From assembly GCA_905221605.1 (NCBI GenBank), contig CAJNDS010002292.1, forward strand, positions 124,001 to 188,000: 64,000 bases of DNA, in the 5' to 3' direction. The notes under the pieces are model-generated. The model had not been told where the DNA came from, did not search any database, and saw only the letters and a list, made by a program, of their open reading frames with translations. The stretch is from Symbiodinium natans (taxonomy: Eukaryota; Sar; Dinophyceae; Suessiales; Symbiodiniaceae). A program made the translations under genes and the position numbers. Below are positions 48,000 through 63,135 of this stretch, one piece after another (positions within the stretch are counted from its first letter, which is position 1; every line of letters starts with the position of its first letter).

Positions 48000-50259
48000 T
48001 GAACCGAGTGCCCGAGTTGTCTGTTTTTAGAGTTCTTGATCGGGAGCCCAGAAACGAACAACGCTTCTCCAACACCGGCTTTTTCCGCCAGATCCCTGGT
48101 CTTTTGGACAGTGTCTGCGTCCAGTACTGGTAGCTTCATGCGATGCTACACCAAGGGATCCTGCAGCAGAGCTTGGGCACGATGCAGATGCAGAGGCACC
48201 AAAACGCATGTTTAAAAATTGGCAAAGCTCAAATATCATCTCGGCCTCGCAACGAAGAAATCTGCAAGGTGCACACCACATCTACCGGCTTCTACACCAC
48301 AGACGTCAATTTCGACCTTGCAAAGGTGGCTAAAGCTGCGTATCGTGATTCCGGGGGAGCTGTGCCTTTCTGCCTTTCCCTGCTCTATGATCCCGTAGCC
48401 TCTAGCCTTGACCCCGAAAAGTCCTCGACAACAGACTCTAAACTCTAAAGGTGCCAGTGCCCGATCGAGCAGTGCTCACCGAAACAGCTCCCTTGTGCGT
48501 GAGTTTGGAGTCGTTTCGAGTCTTCCGAAACATTGCTCCAGCATTGCTGGCCCGGCCATCGCCCAACTGAGCCTCCTCTAAATGGCAAGTGGTACCCGGT
48601 CTTAGCCGCTGTGCGCGGACCCTCGCAAAGATACGACATACAGTGCAATCGCCAGGCTGTCTTCCTGCGTGCCACGGGCACGACGCGTGTCCGACTTCTG
48701 CCGATGCCTGAGAATGCACCAGGAACGCCGTGGCATGTCTGTGCGTTAGTCCGCAGGTTCCGGTCATGGCACCTTTTTGAGGTCCATGCAGTGCGGCTAA
48801 CGCTCGTGAGAAGGAAGCCATGGGCAGATCCCTGTGCCCGATGGCGGTGACGACGTCCTGGGCTTGGCGCGCTTCATTCGGCCTTCACGCGGCATGGAGC
48901 TATGTACAGTATCCCATGCCCGGCTTTGCCCGGCTTTGCCTGGCTATGCCCAGCTATGCGCGGCTATGTGCTTGTTGGGATGAAACGCTACGTATGTGAT
49001 CACGGTCTTGTTTTCCAGCAAGCAGGCTGAGTCAGCCACCAGCCAGCTGTACCAGAGCTGTGGCAACGCTATCAAAAAGGTGGCTGAGTGTTCTTGAAAT
49101 CTGAATTGGACGGATCGCCTGATCGCATCAGCTTTTAGATGCAAAGTTGGTGGCCTGCTGGCTTGCAGGACATAGTAGCAGGTAGAGTTCTTGTTGCCAT
49201 GCTCTGCAGGGACCATAGACATCAACCTTCACAGAGCACACCGTGCAGAGTGTGTAGAACGAAAGCCCCCATGAACAAAACTCATAGCTGCCCCACCGCC
49301 CTGGCCGCAAAGAATACACCCTCTTCCCATGCCAGCACGCGAAAGCACCTACAAAAACAACCTGAAAAATGCACACATCGGCACACCCTCCCCTTCGAAT
49401 TCCCCCTGCAACACCCCAAGAAAGTTTCTAGCGACTTGCTTGGGGCCTCCCAGACAGACACCCTCACATAAATGAACGAGTCAAGAGAGAACAAAGACGA
49501 AGAGGCCAAAAGGTACCGACAGGGCACAAATGCTTACTGTCATCTCCTTGCTCCCTTCGACATTAGCTTTGTGTCTCGGTCTTGCCAAAAGCAAAAATGC
49601 GCTCATCTTTTTTAAACCGGCGTTTGGGTGTCATCTCGAAACAGAACAAGAACCATGACATTGAATATGAGGCGAGTCCACCTCGCAATTCGGCTCTACT
49701 TTCGTACGGATTTTTTGTGACCTCACAGAATGGGTTGTGCACACGTTTTGTTATTTCTTTGTTGAAACAGCGTGCGAAGACTCATAGCAGAGCACTGCCA
49801 CTTGTGAAGCCGCTGTGTTCAATTCAATACTTCGTGCGGCCGCTCTCTCTCTTCATCTCCCTCCCGCCTTCACAAAAAGTACGGGAACCACAGGAAGCCA
49901 AAAGTTCATCTACGTATTCTGCCAAAGACCGCCTAGGATCCCCGGAGGTTTCTAGGGTCCCGGGTTCAGGTCGTGCATTCGAGGGGGGGCTCTAGGGCTA
50001 GTTGCTAGTGCCTTGACACCTAAACGCCAGACCAGGCCTTCGCGGATATCCGACCATTCATGTCATGGATAAGATTGACAAATGACCTGCGGAGTCTGCA
50101 GACACGTTTGGCAATGACATGACATGAAATCATCAATCCGACTTTAGTCCTCAGCGCTTGGGATGTGATGCAGAAGCATGAATGACGGGCACAGCGCAGG
50201 CAGGAGAAGTCAGACACCACGCGTAGCTCTGCAGAACAGATAAGTCTCCTGCTTCTGCA
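48000..50259. other. no supported gene; 10-bp tandem repeat
   Basis: Frames at 48143-48448 and 48533-48850 are partly protein-like. Nothing joins them. Confidence 0.3.
48920..48968. repeat. 10-bp tandem repeat, about 5 copies
   Basis: The unit CGGCTTTGCC is repeated with drift to CGGCTATGCG by the last copies. Confidence 0.8.
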
Positions 50260-50260
50260 G

Positions 50261-51180
50261 GCATGGATCAGCAATGCCCTGTGTGCTGGAACCTACTTTG
50301 TGAGCCAGTGGTTCTTGCCTCTGAGACACTTTTGCCGACTTTCGTTTCAGTCATGTGAGTGCCAAGCTGTAAAAGCATTTTGCATGTTTCGTGTGTCCAC
50401 CTCAGCAGTCGGGCTCGCAGCTGGCCTGGCCCGGTGAAGCTGCCGATGCGCTGGGTGGGTATCGCACGCAAAGAGTATCAAATCATTCAAGGGGCGGCGG
50501 CAGTACATGGACGTGAAAATTCTGAATTGCCCAGCGTATTGCTGCTTCTCTGCTTCACTACAGACTATGAGATGCTCATGTGCTCGGAAACTCTGCTGGG
50601 GGGAACTGCCTCAACACTTGCTGGATTAGCCGAGGCGTAATTACCCTGCGGGCCGCCTGCCAACCACACTTCAAAATGCAGGCTTGCCAAGAAATGGCCC
50701 CCTGAGCTTTGCCGATCAGAACAGATGATGCATTCGGCACAGCCGTGCAGAAACGCCGAACGGAAGGGTGCTGAAGCTCTGCCTGTGCACATTCTGAAAT
50801 AGAAAGAGAAGGTTCTTTGCCATGGATTGGCAAGCCCGACCATCGAGTGTCGCTTACATGACCGACGGATGGAAACGAAGTGGGCTTCAAGTGTTTGAAG
50901 TGCCTTTGCGGGACTTTTACAGTCTCGCCGGGTTTAGGCAGCCAGCGTGTGCTCAAAAACGCAGACTGAAGTGTCACACATAAGCCAAATTCGCGCCAAA
51001 CATCTGCAAGGTTTGGCCCGGATGCCCACATCTCTTTTGCTTGGTTTGGGCCCTGATCCGAAGGATGGTTCATGTTTTCGCAATGCCTTTGCATGTTCCC
51101 TTCAGATCTGCGCTCTACAGACACGACGCAAACCAAAGCCAATGTGTCCGCTGTGTCGCGCCGGAGTCTTAGGCGCCAGG
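50261..51180 (+). CDS. possible RING-type zinc finger split over exons (partial)
   Basis: After TTCTGCAG|G, a Met-led piece at 50263 reads MDQQCPVCWNLLCEPVVLA, which matches the first half of a RING finger (C-x2-C, then L-x-x-x-EPVVL, as in many E3 ubiquitin ligases). Near 51104-51165, another frame reads ICALQTRRKPKPMCPLCRA, matching the last Cys pair CPLCR of the same domain. The central C-x-H-x2-C part (usually on a CGH motif) was not found between them, so the join is unproven. If real, it would be an E3 ligase or a TRAF-like protein. It may be a decayed gene, or the middle exon may be too short for me to see. Confidence 0.3.
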
Positions 51181-51703
51181 CGAGCAGCTGTCGATTGTGC
51201 TGACATGTGCTGCCATGCAGGCTCCTGCAAGTCAAGTCAGACAAGCAGGCGAGCTACAGGCCACGGGAGCAGGGTCAGCACAGTGAGAGCTATGGTGAGC
51301 TGATTCATCCGGAAGCGTTGCCTTTCGGCATGCAAAAGCTGGCTAAACTCACAGGGATTATCCAACCATCGAGACAGGGTGTCTATGCGGAACTTTCAAT
51401 CCCGAAATCCTTCGACGTGCAGCTTCAGCTGTGATTCAGAACATGCCAGATTCCATGTCCATTCCCAACATGGTGGAGGAAAGGGCCGGGGGATTGGTGA
51501 CATGGGGTGAGCGCTTGCTCGAACCTTCTGATCGCTGCCAGACCCGCGAGTTGTGAATCTGCCATTCCAAGTTGGGAATATAGGCTCCGCAAGTCGAAGG
51601 CTAAGTAAGTCGAAGTGAGTTTTTGCGGGGCAGTAAGACTGGGAGTCGTTGCAGGTGAGTGCTGCCCATGCGGTGTTGGTCCGCAAGGCGTGACATGACA
51701 AAT

Positions 51704-51757
<54 letters not shown>

Positions 51758-52875
51758 TGAAGCTGCTTGTAAGAGAACCTAACAGAATCTGACAAAGACG
51801 GATGCTTTTGAGATTTTTGAGTCAAACACGAAGAGTCTTCTTTTTTCGTTTTTGATTTTTCTTTGTCAGGGCACATGCTTTGAACCTCGGATGCCTTCCG
51901 CGAGGCTGTTGGCTACTCCGCCTATGAGTCTCAGCGAAGGGAGACGTGGGCCCAGGCCGCAGATCTCGATGCTGCTGGAGGCCGAGGTTTGGTTTTGAAC
52001 ACTGCCTTCGGAAGTTTTTTTTAGTTGCTTGAAGGCTTGGGTGGTCCATTACCTCTTGTTGCTGGAGGAACCGAGGCCCGACTTTACTTCCGCATAACAT
52101 GTCACGGCTGTGCGGGACGGGTAACCCGGTAAGTTGGAAGGCTTGGCAGCGCTTGAGGCTTGGCTCACAGCACGAGGCACAGCTCATCACAGCTCCACTG
52201 TTGCCTAGTTTGTCGCCCTACGGGTCCCTGCGGGTATGTGCGGGTCCTGGCCAGGTCAGGCTCGAGCCAAAGTTGCGCATCCCTGAGCTGAGCAATAGCG
52301 GGAATAGCGCAAGACAAGCACAGCACAAGCAGAGCGCAGTCCAAGCTCACACTCAGTCGGGTGAGACAGAGAGGCTGCGCCACTCGAAGCACCAAAGGGA
52401 GAGCTGCATGGGCCTCAGCAGAGAGCAGGGTGGCAGCCTATATCCACCAAATATCCGACCTATCCCTGGCCATCAAAGAACTAACGAAGAACAAGCCCAG
52501 GCTTCGCTGTGCTAGTTCAGTGCCAGACCCAGTCCAGAAATCTGCGAAGTCTGAAGTCAAAAGTGACATGTTGTAGTGCCTTAGCAATTTGCAATCCTTT
52601 GCATAGGCCTGCCGACTTCGAAGTGGGTGTCACCTAGCTCAAGGATGCTCAAAAGCCTCCCATAGTCACTTGTAGATGGGAAGACTGAGGCCAAAGGTCG
52701 CGTCTGCCGGATCTTGGACACAAATCACAGCATTTCCGTGGACTGCTCAGGAGACTTTAGTTTCGCTTGCTTTCAGTAGTGTGCCATGGGCGGAGAAGGC
52801 TTTGTCAGCGTATAGGCTAGGATTCGTACTTGTCTGCACTAGCTTTTGCTCATTTGTACTAGTTTGTGGCTGAGG
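51181..52875. other. no supported gene; (GA)n run
   Basis: A GA run of about 50 bases lies at 51707-51758, interrupted by AAA once. No exon was chosen. Confidence 0.35.
51707..51758. repeat. (GA)n microsatellite
   Basis: About 25 GA dinucleotides with a single A insertion near the right end. Confidence 0.95.
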
Positions 52876-53732
52876 ATGGACATGCCGTGCCGGCACGTGT
52901 TACGTGAGCAGATTGGGCATGGACACATGGGCGTCCAAACGAACGAATGGGAGGTTCTGGTAGAGGCCGGAGCCGCTTGTCGGATCATCGAGCTCACCGA
53001 AGACACTGAGGCATCGCATTTGCAAAACAGTACCTCAGCGCTTCCTCTGCTGTTGGAACTTTGAAATGGCCCCACTGCTGTCGATGTCCAGGTGGAGAGT
53101 GGCGCCTGCAGCTCAGTCGGCGGGTCTGACGATGGTCTTAGTGTATCTTACTTGCAGTAGGTTAGTGTGCACAATGTGTGCTGCCTTTCTTGGCTCGTTT
53201 CTCACTTTCTGCCTTGCCGAGGAGGAGCCTCTCGTCATTGGCAAGCTTGAGGAGTTGGATGAGGATGAGCTGGTGACCTGCCCGGACATTGCCCATACGA
53301 GTGATTCCGCATCAGGGCTTTCATTCACAGGTCCACGAAGTGGACCTCGGGCCGCTGGCAGCTGCTTCTGTCCGGAGTCACAGACACGTCAAACAATCAC
53401 CAAGTCCAGTTCTCATGCTAAAGATTGTGTTCAGGACAATAATTAGTACGGTAATCACACTCCTCCCGCACCAAAAATATTTCCACATCTTCCAGAACAT
53501 TTCGATGGCTTGAACACATATAGCATACAGCACAGACTCGTCCCTTGCGACTTAGGACATCGTTCACATCCTCGGAGTTCTCGGGCGCAACCTGCAGGTC
53601 AGGGCTTGTGAAGCTGACCCCGAACTGGTCTCGGACCCTCTCAGCGTGCGAGGCGGTGAGGCAGAGATGGATGATGACAGCAATGCTGCAGCTTCTGGAC
53701 GAGGCCCCGTCGGCTTTGGCAGTGACCTGTAG
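52876..53732 (+). CDS. four-exon gene, acidic unknown protein (model)
   Basis: Exon 1 is 52876-53010 (ATG; contains GVQTNEWEVLVEAGAACRII; GC donor after ACTGAG). Exon 2 starts at 53222 after a pyrimidine-rich tract and GCCGAG|G and reads EEPLVIGKLEELD; its end is either 53260 or 53284, both GA donors in phase 0. Exon 3 is 53331-53450 (acceptor TTCACAG|G; VHEVDLGPLAAASVRSHRHV; GT donor). Exon 4 is 53556-53732 (acceptor ACTTAG|G; DIVHILGVLGRNLQVRACEA, then an acidic tail with EMDDDSN, ending at TAG). All joins keep phase, giving about 156 residues. No family is recognised; a DUF or chaperone-like protein is possible. The model depends on splice-site logic alone. Confidence 0.42.
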
Positions 53733-56211
53733 TGTCTTCTGGGTGCTGATGTCATCTGGTCAGGACCGGAGAAGCCTGGAGAATTTGCAGGCAGATCGGC
53801 AAGGGCCGAAGCCTTGGTCTTGCAGTGTAGTTGAGCATGTTGAACTTTTGTTGAACTTTTGTTGAACTTTCGGAGGTTTTAAGGCATCATGTCGCTGCTA
53901 TTGTCACGAGAGGCTGGAGTCCATGCTCGACGTCATGATGTCGTACAGGCCGCACCTGGGAGAGTTCAGAAGCCATCGCAGTGCTCTCCAGCAAGGCAGA
54001 TCATTCGCCAGATGGACACTCTTCTTTCACAGGCATCAGCAACTGCTGGGAGCTCGGTTCCCCCAAGCATCTTGACTCGTCTGACTGTCGTTGGCATTTG
54101 CTCAGGCCGATTTGCTCTTGCCAAGAGAAGATGTAGAAAGCAGACATGAGGACGGTTGTGCATGGAATCGAAAACAAACATAGCGGTCACAGCGGCATGT
54201 AAGTGGCAGGAGGAAGTCTCGCCTCAGACCATCAACCAAACGCCATCCCCAAGTCGAAGCGAGGTGCCAGGAAGGCGGGCCGACGTTACCCAAAGCATGT
54301 TGCACATTTTTGCACTTCAGATGTGGACAGGCGACTTCCACCTGTCAGTGAAGAGGCAGAAGAGAGACTGAGCCAAAGACAGGAATTGCATTCTCTAGCT
54401 ACAGGCCTTGGTTGCGCCTGCGGAGAGGGCAGCGCCCGAAACGGCTGCAGTGCGCGCGGAAGAGCCGTTTCCTTAGAGCAGCCGCAGGAAATTCAAGTGA
54501 AGCGCAGATCCCCTTGCCATTGCCCCTTCGAATGTTCTGCTCCGCCTTGAGGTCCCAAGCTCCGCAGCGTTCCGAGGCACCACGGGATCTGCCTCCTGCG
54601 GGATCCTCGGTCTACCTGAGGGTTGAGCTTTGGGGGGTTGCTTGGCACCAGGTGTGAGAAACCAACATGCCGCTTGCATCGGCATTTGCACTTTCGTGCA
54701 GGTCATGCGCTGTCCCTAAAGAACATCTCTCCTGCCATCGTTTTGGCCGCATGTTTTTATTTGCCTTTCACACCTTCAAGAACACCCGTTATTGAAGTTA
54801 TCTGCGTGGGTCAGGCGTCGAAAGCCCCACAACTAGTTTGAGGATTTTGCGATTGAGAGTTTTAGGACTTCACGGATTCGGGTCGACGTAGACGTTAGGG
54901 ATGGGGCTTTTGGGGTCCCGTTCCAGGTCGTGCTGTAGACCTAAACAAGCCTGTGTAGTTTCTCTTGCGTAGTAGTGCCTAAATTGGCGTCCCAGATCTG
55001 TCCGCGTAAGTATGTCGCGCTTTGGGAGTGGGGTGCCATGGGCCAGATATGCGACAGGATGCGGTCCAACGTTGCCGTTGCCAGCTTCTGAAACAAGGGA
55101 AGTAAGGTGTTGGGCTGCAGTTGTGTCTGCAAAAGCCCCGCAACAGGAAGGGATGACTTCGTGAAGAAACAACATCCTCAACAGCTGCTGTTAACATGTG
55201 AAGCCGTCAGATGAAAGGAAGCCCCACAGAATCATGCGGTACTGTGGCCAATCGTTGCAGGAACCCAATGTATTCAGTGAGTGTTTTTTTTTTTCGTCTT
55301 TGCTGGTAGGAGCGTCATCATTTCATGTTGGATATCAGTCTTTGTTTTTGTGTTTGTGTCTGACCCTTGCCGGAGGTCATGTCTCAGGCTGAAGCACTAC
55401 GCAGACGAGGCAAACAATGCGCCAGTTTGAGATCTACAACTTGGGAACATCCCAATCTACAACTGTTCAGATTGTTATCTAGATACAACGGTGTCCAGGC
55501 CACATTCTGCCAGTAGCGGGTGCCAGTGTTTCTGGCGTACAGCGGCTTAGAGCACCACCTGTGCACAATGGGCAGCCATAGAAGGATCTGTTGCCCAAGG
55601 CAAATGCACTCCCTGCACCTCGGGTGTCTCCTATGATTCGACGAAGCAGGACTCCATGGCTTGAGAGGTGTGCAGTTTTGTTTCATCAGAAGTGGTCATG
55701 CAAAGCATATTCAGTTTGAGAGGAACATGCCCGTCACCTTGCAGCGGATCGGCATTTACCCTCGTAATGTTCAGGGAACCCAGGAGCCCAGTTGATTCGT
55801 CACTCAACGTCATCCACACCATTCTGATTGGGACTGCGGTGCGTTGCATGCATTGGGCGCAGGGTGCTCGCCGGCGCTGAACAGCAGCGTGGCCATGCGA
55901 GATCAGAGAACTGGGCGTGCGCCCGGTTTAGCTTAGACTGAGATTTCAGAAGCGGGTTGTCAAGATCACGAGCATGGCCAAGCCACTCGATCTGGATACC
56001 TCTGGAGAAAATGCGCGCCGTACCATGAGTTGGGCCATCAAGGTGAAAAGCAACAGAAAGCAACTCGGTTCAGAAGGCTCATCCTGGCAATGCTTTGGCT
56101 CAAGGGCTGGAGCATTCATTTTCGAGACCTTTGCCTAAGCTGGAAGGCATTCGTGGATGTCGTGGTTTGGCACTGCATCCATAAATCCATAATGTCCTGC
56201 CCGTGAAGGCC
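53733..56211. other. no supported gene
   Basis: The unit TTGAACTTTTG repeats three times near 53842-53874. A short match to the end of the dinoflagellate spliced leader is at 56094-56104 and is described in the findings. Confidence 0.35.
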
Positions 56212-57298
<1,087 letters not shown>

Positions 57299-58365
57299 GC
57301 TGGTAGCACCTGGCAGCTGCATGCCCTGGTTTTCTGTGATTTGGCGTCTGCGATGTCAGGAGAAGAATGATTATGCTAATCACTTGAAGCAGGAATGCAA
57401 CACATGATGTAGCACACGTGTGAAGTATTAAGGGGACAGTGGCCTCATCCTGTGCTAGTTTGAGAACCTTATCAGTACTCCACGTCTGGTTGTATTCGAT
57501 TTCAAGCAGCGCTGTCCTGGAAGGCTTGCAGTATCTCTTACTGAGGGGATCCGTGAGCTTGCATTGCCGAATGCCCAATGCGAGCTGCATACAAATTTGA
57601 TACCTGAAAACGGTCTCTTTTGCTATGGTGAACTTTCATGTGGATAGACAGGATGTCAAGCGCCTGAGAAAATTTCAGGTATTTTCAGGTACCTTCTGAG
57701 AGAGATCCTGAGAATTGTCCACTCCAAGACGTCTGGGTTGGGAATCGGTGCCAGGGCATTATACGGGCATAGCAGTGGTGGGCCAAAGTCATTTCTATGA
57801 AAGGTACAAGATTGAGTTTTTCGAAAAGCCCTCCTGTGACCGCCCTTCTGCCTGGTAGCCTGCGTGTAGTGTAGAATATGAGGACATGCAAGCTTGCTCG
57901 CCCTGCTTGAGCATCACAGGGCCCTCAAAGGCTCGAGCGTTCTCTGATGTGCCATGACCCTGAGTGGTACTCCATGATACTCCATGCGAACAGCATGAGG
58001 CATTGTTTATTGAATCATCGCCCTCAAGAGGGCAGCACCTTTCATCAGGCACGCTAACGAGGAGAGCATGAGCTTGTTAATGAGGTCGCAGACAAGCGCG
58101 ACCCGAGCCCGACTGCCTCAAAAAAGGTGTCCACACCCGAGAGAAGCTGTTACCCCAAGCTTGGCATCCTGTCCTTTGCTCACCCTTGGCGGCAGCTTCA
58201 TCCTGTTCCGTGACCTCTTTGGGCTCCCATACCGTAACGAGGGGCACCTGCTTGTTAACTTGGCCATCTTGTCGCGTATCAAGACCAGACACCAAAGGCC
58301 TGGGACGCAGGACTCCGCAGGCTGCACGGCAGAGGAGTGCAGAACACCGCAGACAATTTCAGGCC
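57299..58365. other. spacer between the two H4-like genes
   Basis: No exon was seen. Plus and minus frames near 58077-58440 are shadows around the first exon of copy B. Confidence 0.4.
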
Positions 58366-60368
<2,003 letters not shown>

Positions 60369-61361
60369 CAGGCTGGAGTAGTCGTGGTCTAGTAGGGTTT
60401 ACTGTCTAGGTGTCTCGTGAAGCAATCTGCTTCAGGTGGACGTCCGTGTGGGATGTCTGAGGCACGAAGGGCGTGTCAACGTGCCATGGTACAGCCCCTC
60501 TTGTATCCAGGTGGCGTTGAAGCTGAGCGGAACAGTGAGCTTGGCATCGCCACCGACACAAATATGTATCTACATGAACTGGACATGCCCATGTACTGAC
60601 GGCTAGCAGCATGAGCGGTAGAAGCACACACGAACAAACACGCACCCACACACACGTAACAGGAGCATTTCGGTACTGTATGTGTACTATCGCTGGGTCC
60701 CATGTCTCACTCTGATTTCTGGGTCCTGGTGCAATCATCTTGGCAGAGCATGCCATGGGGCGGCTGTGGCAGAGACTCTGTGTTGTTCCGTGGTTTGAAG
60801 CTCGTGTTGCTCTCGCTTTCGCGCCTGTGTAGTCGAGTGCATGAGCTTGTCATGTGGTTCGGGCAAGTGAAGCGCTTGCGAAGATCAAGATGGGGTGTGA
60901 AGCAGAGGGAGCGGACAACAAAGACTCACCAGTGCGAATCGTGTGAAGTTGCAATGGCAAAAGGCAAGGAAGGCAACATCCTGGATCTTGAGAAGAGCTA
61001 CTCGGACTAGTTGTGCTGGCTGGCCGTTGCTGTTTTCAGGACGATTTTGTCACGCATCGGGCTTGGGCGGCAGTCCATCTCTACCACGCTAACATCATGC
61101 TCAGCTCCAGCATACACATTGGGTTCCATCTTCACTGCAGAGTCCAGACTCTAGACCGATTTGTGCTCATTTGTGCTGTGATTGCTCCCGACTCGACTTT
61201 TATCCTTTACGGACTTTGAGCCTTCTGCGCTGTTTCTGCGTCGGGGCCTTGTTCTAGCGATACAGTCTCGTCTGTTACGTCCACTCAAACATGTGTGCGC
61301 AGCTTTGAACTTTTTCAACGTGCGTGGACAAAGTCGAACCTCTGCAAGCCATGCCAAGGTC
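60369..61361. other. no supported gene
   Basis: A frame ending at 61010 has a basic stretch VKRLRRSRWGVKQRERTTK, but nothing links it to a gene. This is the spacer between H4 copy B and the asparagine synthetase. Confidence 0.35.
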
Positions 61362-63135
61362 ATGTGCGGAATCCTTGCGCTATTTGGAGTTCAGGAGAGG
61401 GGCTTCAGCTTCCGGGCGAAGATCTTCGTGTCCTGCAGCTTTTTGCAAAGACGACTGTGTGATCCGTGAGGATGCGGGTCCTCTGAGGAAACAGGTGGTC
61501 GAGGCCGCAAAGCTCCTGCGCCGACACCTTATGAGATCTGAGGATATATGAGGGTTGGCTTGGCTCTGGACATCTCTGGACTTAGGGCACAGAGGACCTG
61601 ACTGGAGTGGCGTCTACTGCGAGGCACCGTGGTGCACCGTCCCGAGCATGCAGCACAATGGACTTGCGCTGCCTTGCCTTGGCTGCCAGGGGTCTGCGAT
61701 CATCGCCCACGAGCGCCTGGCCATTGTCGATCCCGACAGCGGAGATCAGCCCCTCTACAACGAGGCAGAGACATATGGGACCTCGCTCTCTCCATATGCG
61801 ACCTCGCCCCCTTCCTTAGAGACCGCCCTCAGAAGCCTAATCCTCCTTACACTTCTCCAAGACTTATGACGTATGACAATCTTGCATGGACCGACTATGC
61901 ATGTTGAAATCCATTATTTTATTATATATTTATCATCTGCTCTATCATCACCTCTATCGTCGTATTCTCATCATCATTGCAACTATCATTCTTTGTACCT
62001 ATTGGTTATCGTCGCTTTATGGCTGCATTGTGGGCCCACAGTCGTCTTACCCAGCTATGCATGCCACTACTTCAGGCGTCACATATATGTCCGAATGTAA
62101 CGCAGAAAGCCCAGGCTAATGCCTGACGGCGTTGAGGGCGGGAGGGGGGGGGGGGGGAGGGGGAACCTCGGAGAAAGGAAGATCGGGTCAGGGATGGTTG
62201 CGCGCCCGGAGATAGAAGCAATGATAGATCCGCCCAGCAGCCATGGACAGACCATGTGGAAGAGGATAAAGAAATGAAATTAAACGATAAAAAATGACGG
62301 TTTTTGGGAGCCCGGAACTGCGTGGCCGGGGTTTCGTCGGGAGCTCCAGGAATTTGCAGGAGGCTTCGGTATTTAATCATTGTTTAGCATTTTTGGATCA
62401 TTATTAGTTTTTTTTAAGAATCCTTGTCATTATTTCCATCATTTTCTGTAGTTTTTTTTGTAGTTTTTTTAATCGTCTGCCTTATCTGTTCTTTATCCTC
62501 TTCCACAGGCCTAGCCCCACCGTTCCTTGCATCGTTCTGGGGGATTTCTTTACCCGTCCGGGCTGGCACGACGACGGCGGAGCGGACGATCCAGGCCCAA
62601 TATATAGAGCCGATATGATGCGTTCAAATCAGAGGGCCTTATTTGGAGCTTCTAAGTGTTGGGCTTAGGCCTCACAAAGTAATTATAGCAGGGCACAATG
62701 AGAGCGGGGTTTGGATGCGTCCAGTGCGAACAGTTGAGTTTAAGTTTAACATGAGTGAAGACTGGAGGGGCACTGGCAGCTGGACCTAGAGTGCAGCTTT
62801 TTAGACAAAATGTCTGTCCATCCGGGGTCCTGACTTTTTCTCTGAATAGCCGAATCTGGGATCTGGCTGGAGTGGCGCTAAGTGTCATAGACGGAGTTTT
62901 TGTTTTTGTTTTTCCAAGACTTTGTTGCACTTTTGCGGGGACGTTGTAGTTGAGATTCCGCCCCTTCGAGCCCCCTGCGAGCCTTTCAACCCTTGCAGGA
63001 GCAGTTTTGTTTGCAGAATCGCTTAAGTACTCCAGCAGAAGAGCCCTGGGTCAAGACATTGCCTAGGCAAGAGACATCGTTCTGGGCGTCAACGGCGAGA
63101 TCTACAACTACGAAGACCTCCAGAAGAACTTGGAG
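61362..63135 (+). CDS. asparagine synthetase (glutamine-hydrolysing), N-terminal exons, partial
   Basis: Five exons join in phase: 61362-61394 (MCGILALFGVQ), 61471-61522 (DAGPLRKQVVEAAKLLR), 61586-61623 (RHRGPDWSGVYCE), 61690-61764 (GSAIIAHERLAIVDPDSGDQ, then PLYNE) and 63067-63135 (ARDIVLGVNGEIYNYEDLQK). They match the glutaminase domain of plant and bacterial AsnB: Cys2 is the nucleophile, R-H-R-G-P-D binds glutamine, and N-G-E-I-Y-N is a signature of the site. The enzyme makes asparagine from aspartate, glutamine and ATP in the cytosol. Introns are GA-AG (76 nt), GA-AG (63), GC-AG (66) and GC-AG (about 1.3 kb); a GT donor follows at 63136. The spliced length matches plant AsnB without gaps over this part. 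The rest, including the ATP-binding SGGLDSS domain, was not found before the window ends. Confidence 0.85.
62144..62160. repeat. poly-G run in asparagine synthetase intron 4
   Basis: A run of about 15 G with flanking G-rich bases, inside the longest intron of the gene. Confidence 0.9.

Noticed and set aside
50576-51244. Minus-strand frame of 222 codons
   Set aside because: It looks partly protein-like, but no acceptor or donor of the AG|G type borders it and no family is visible; the overlapping plus strand holds the RING-like piece.
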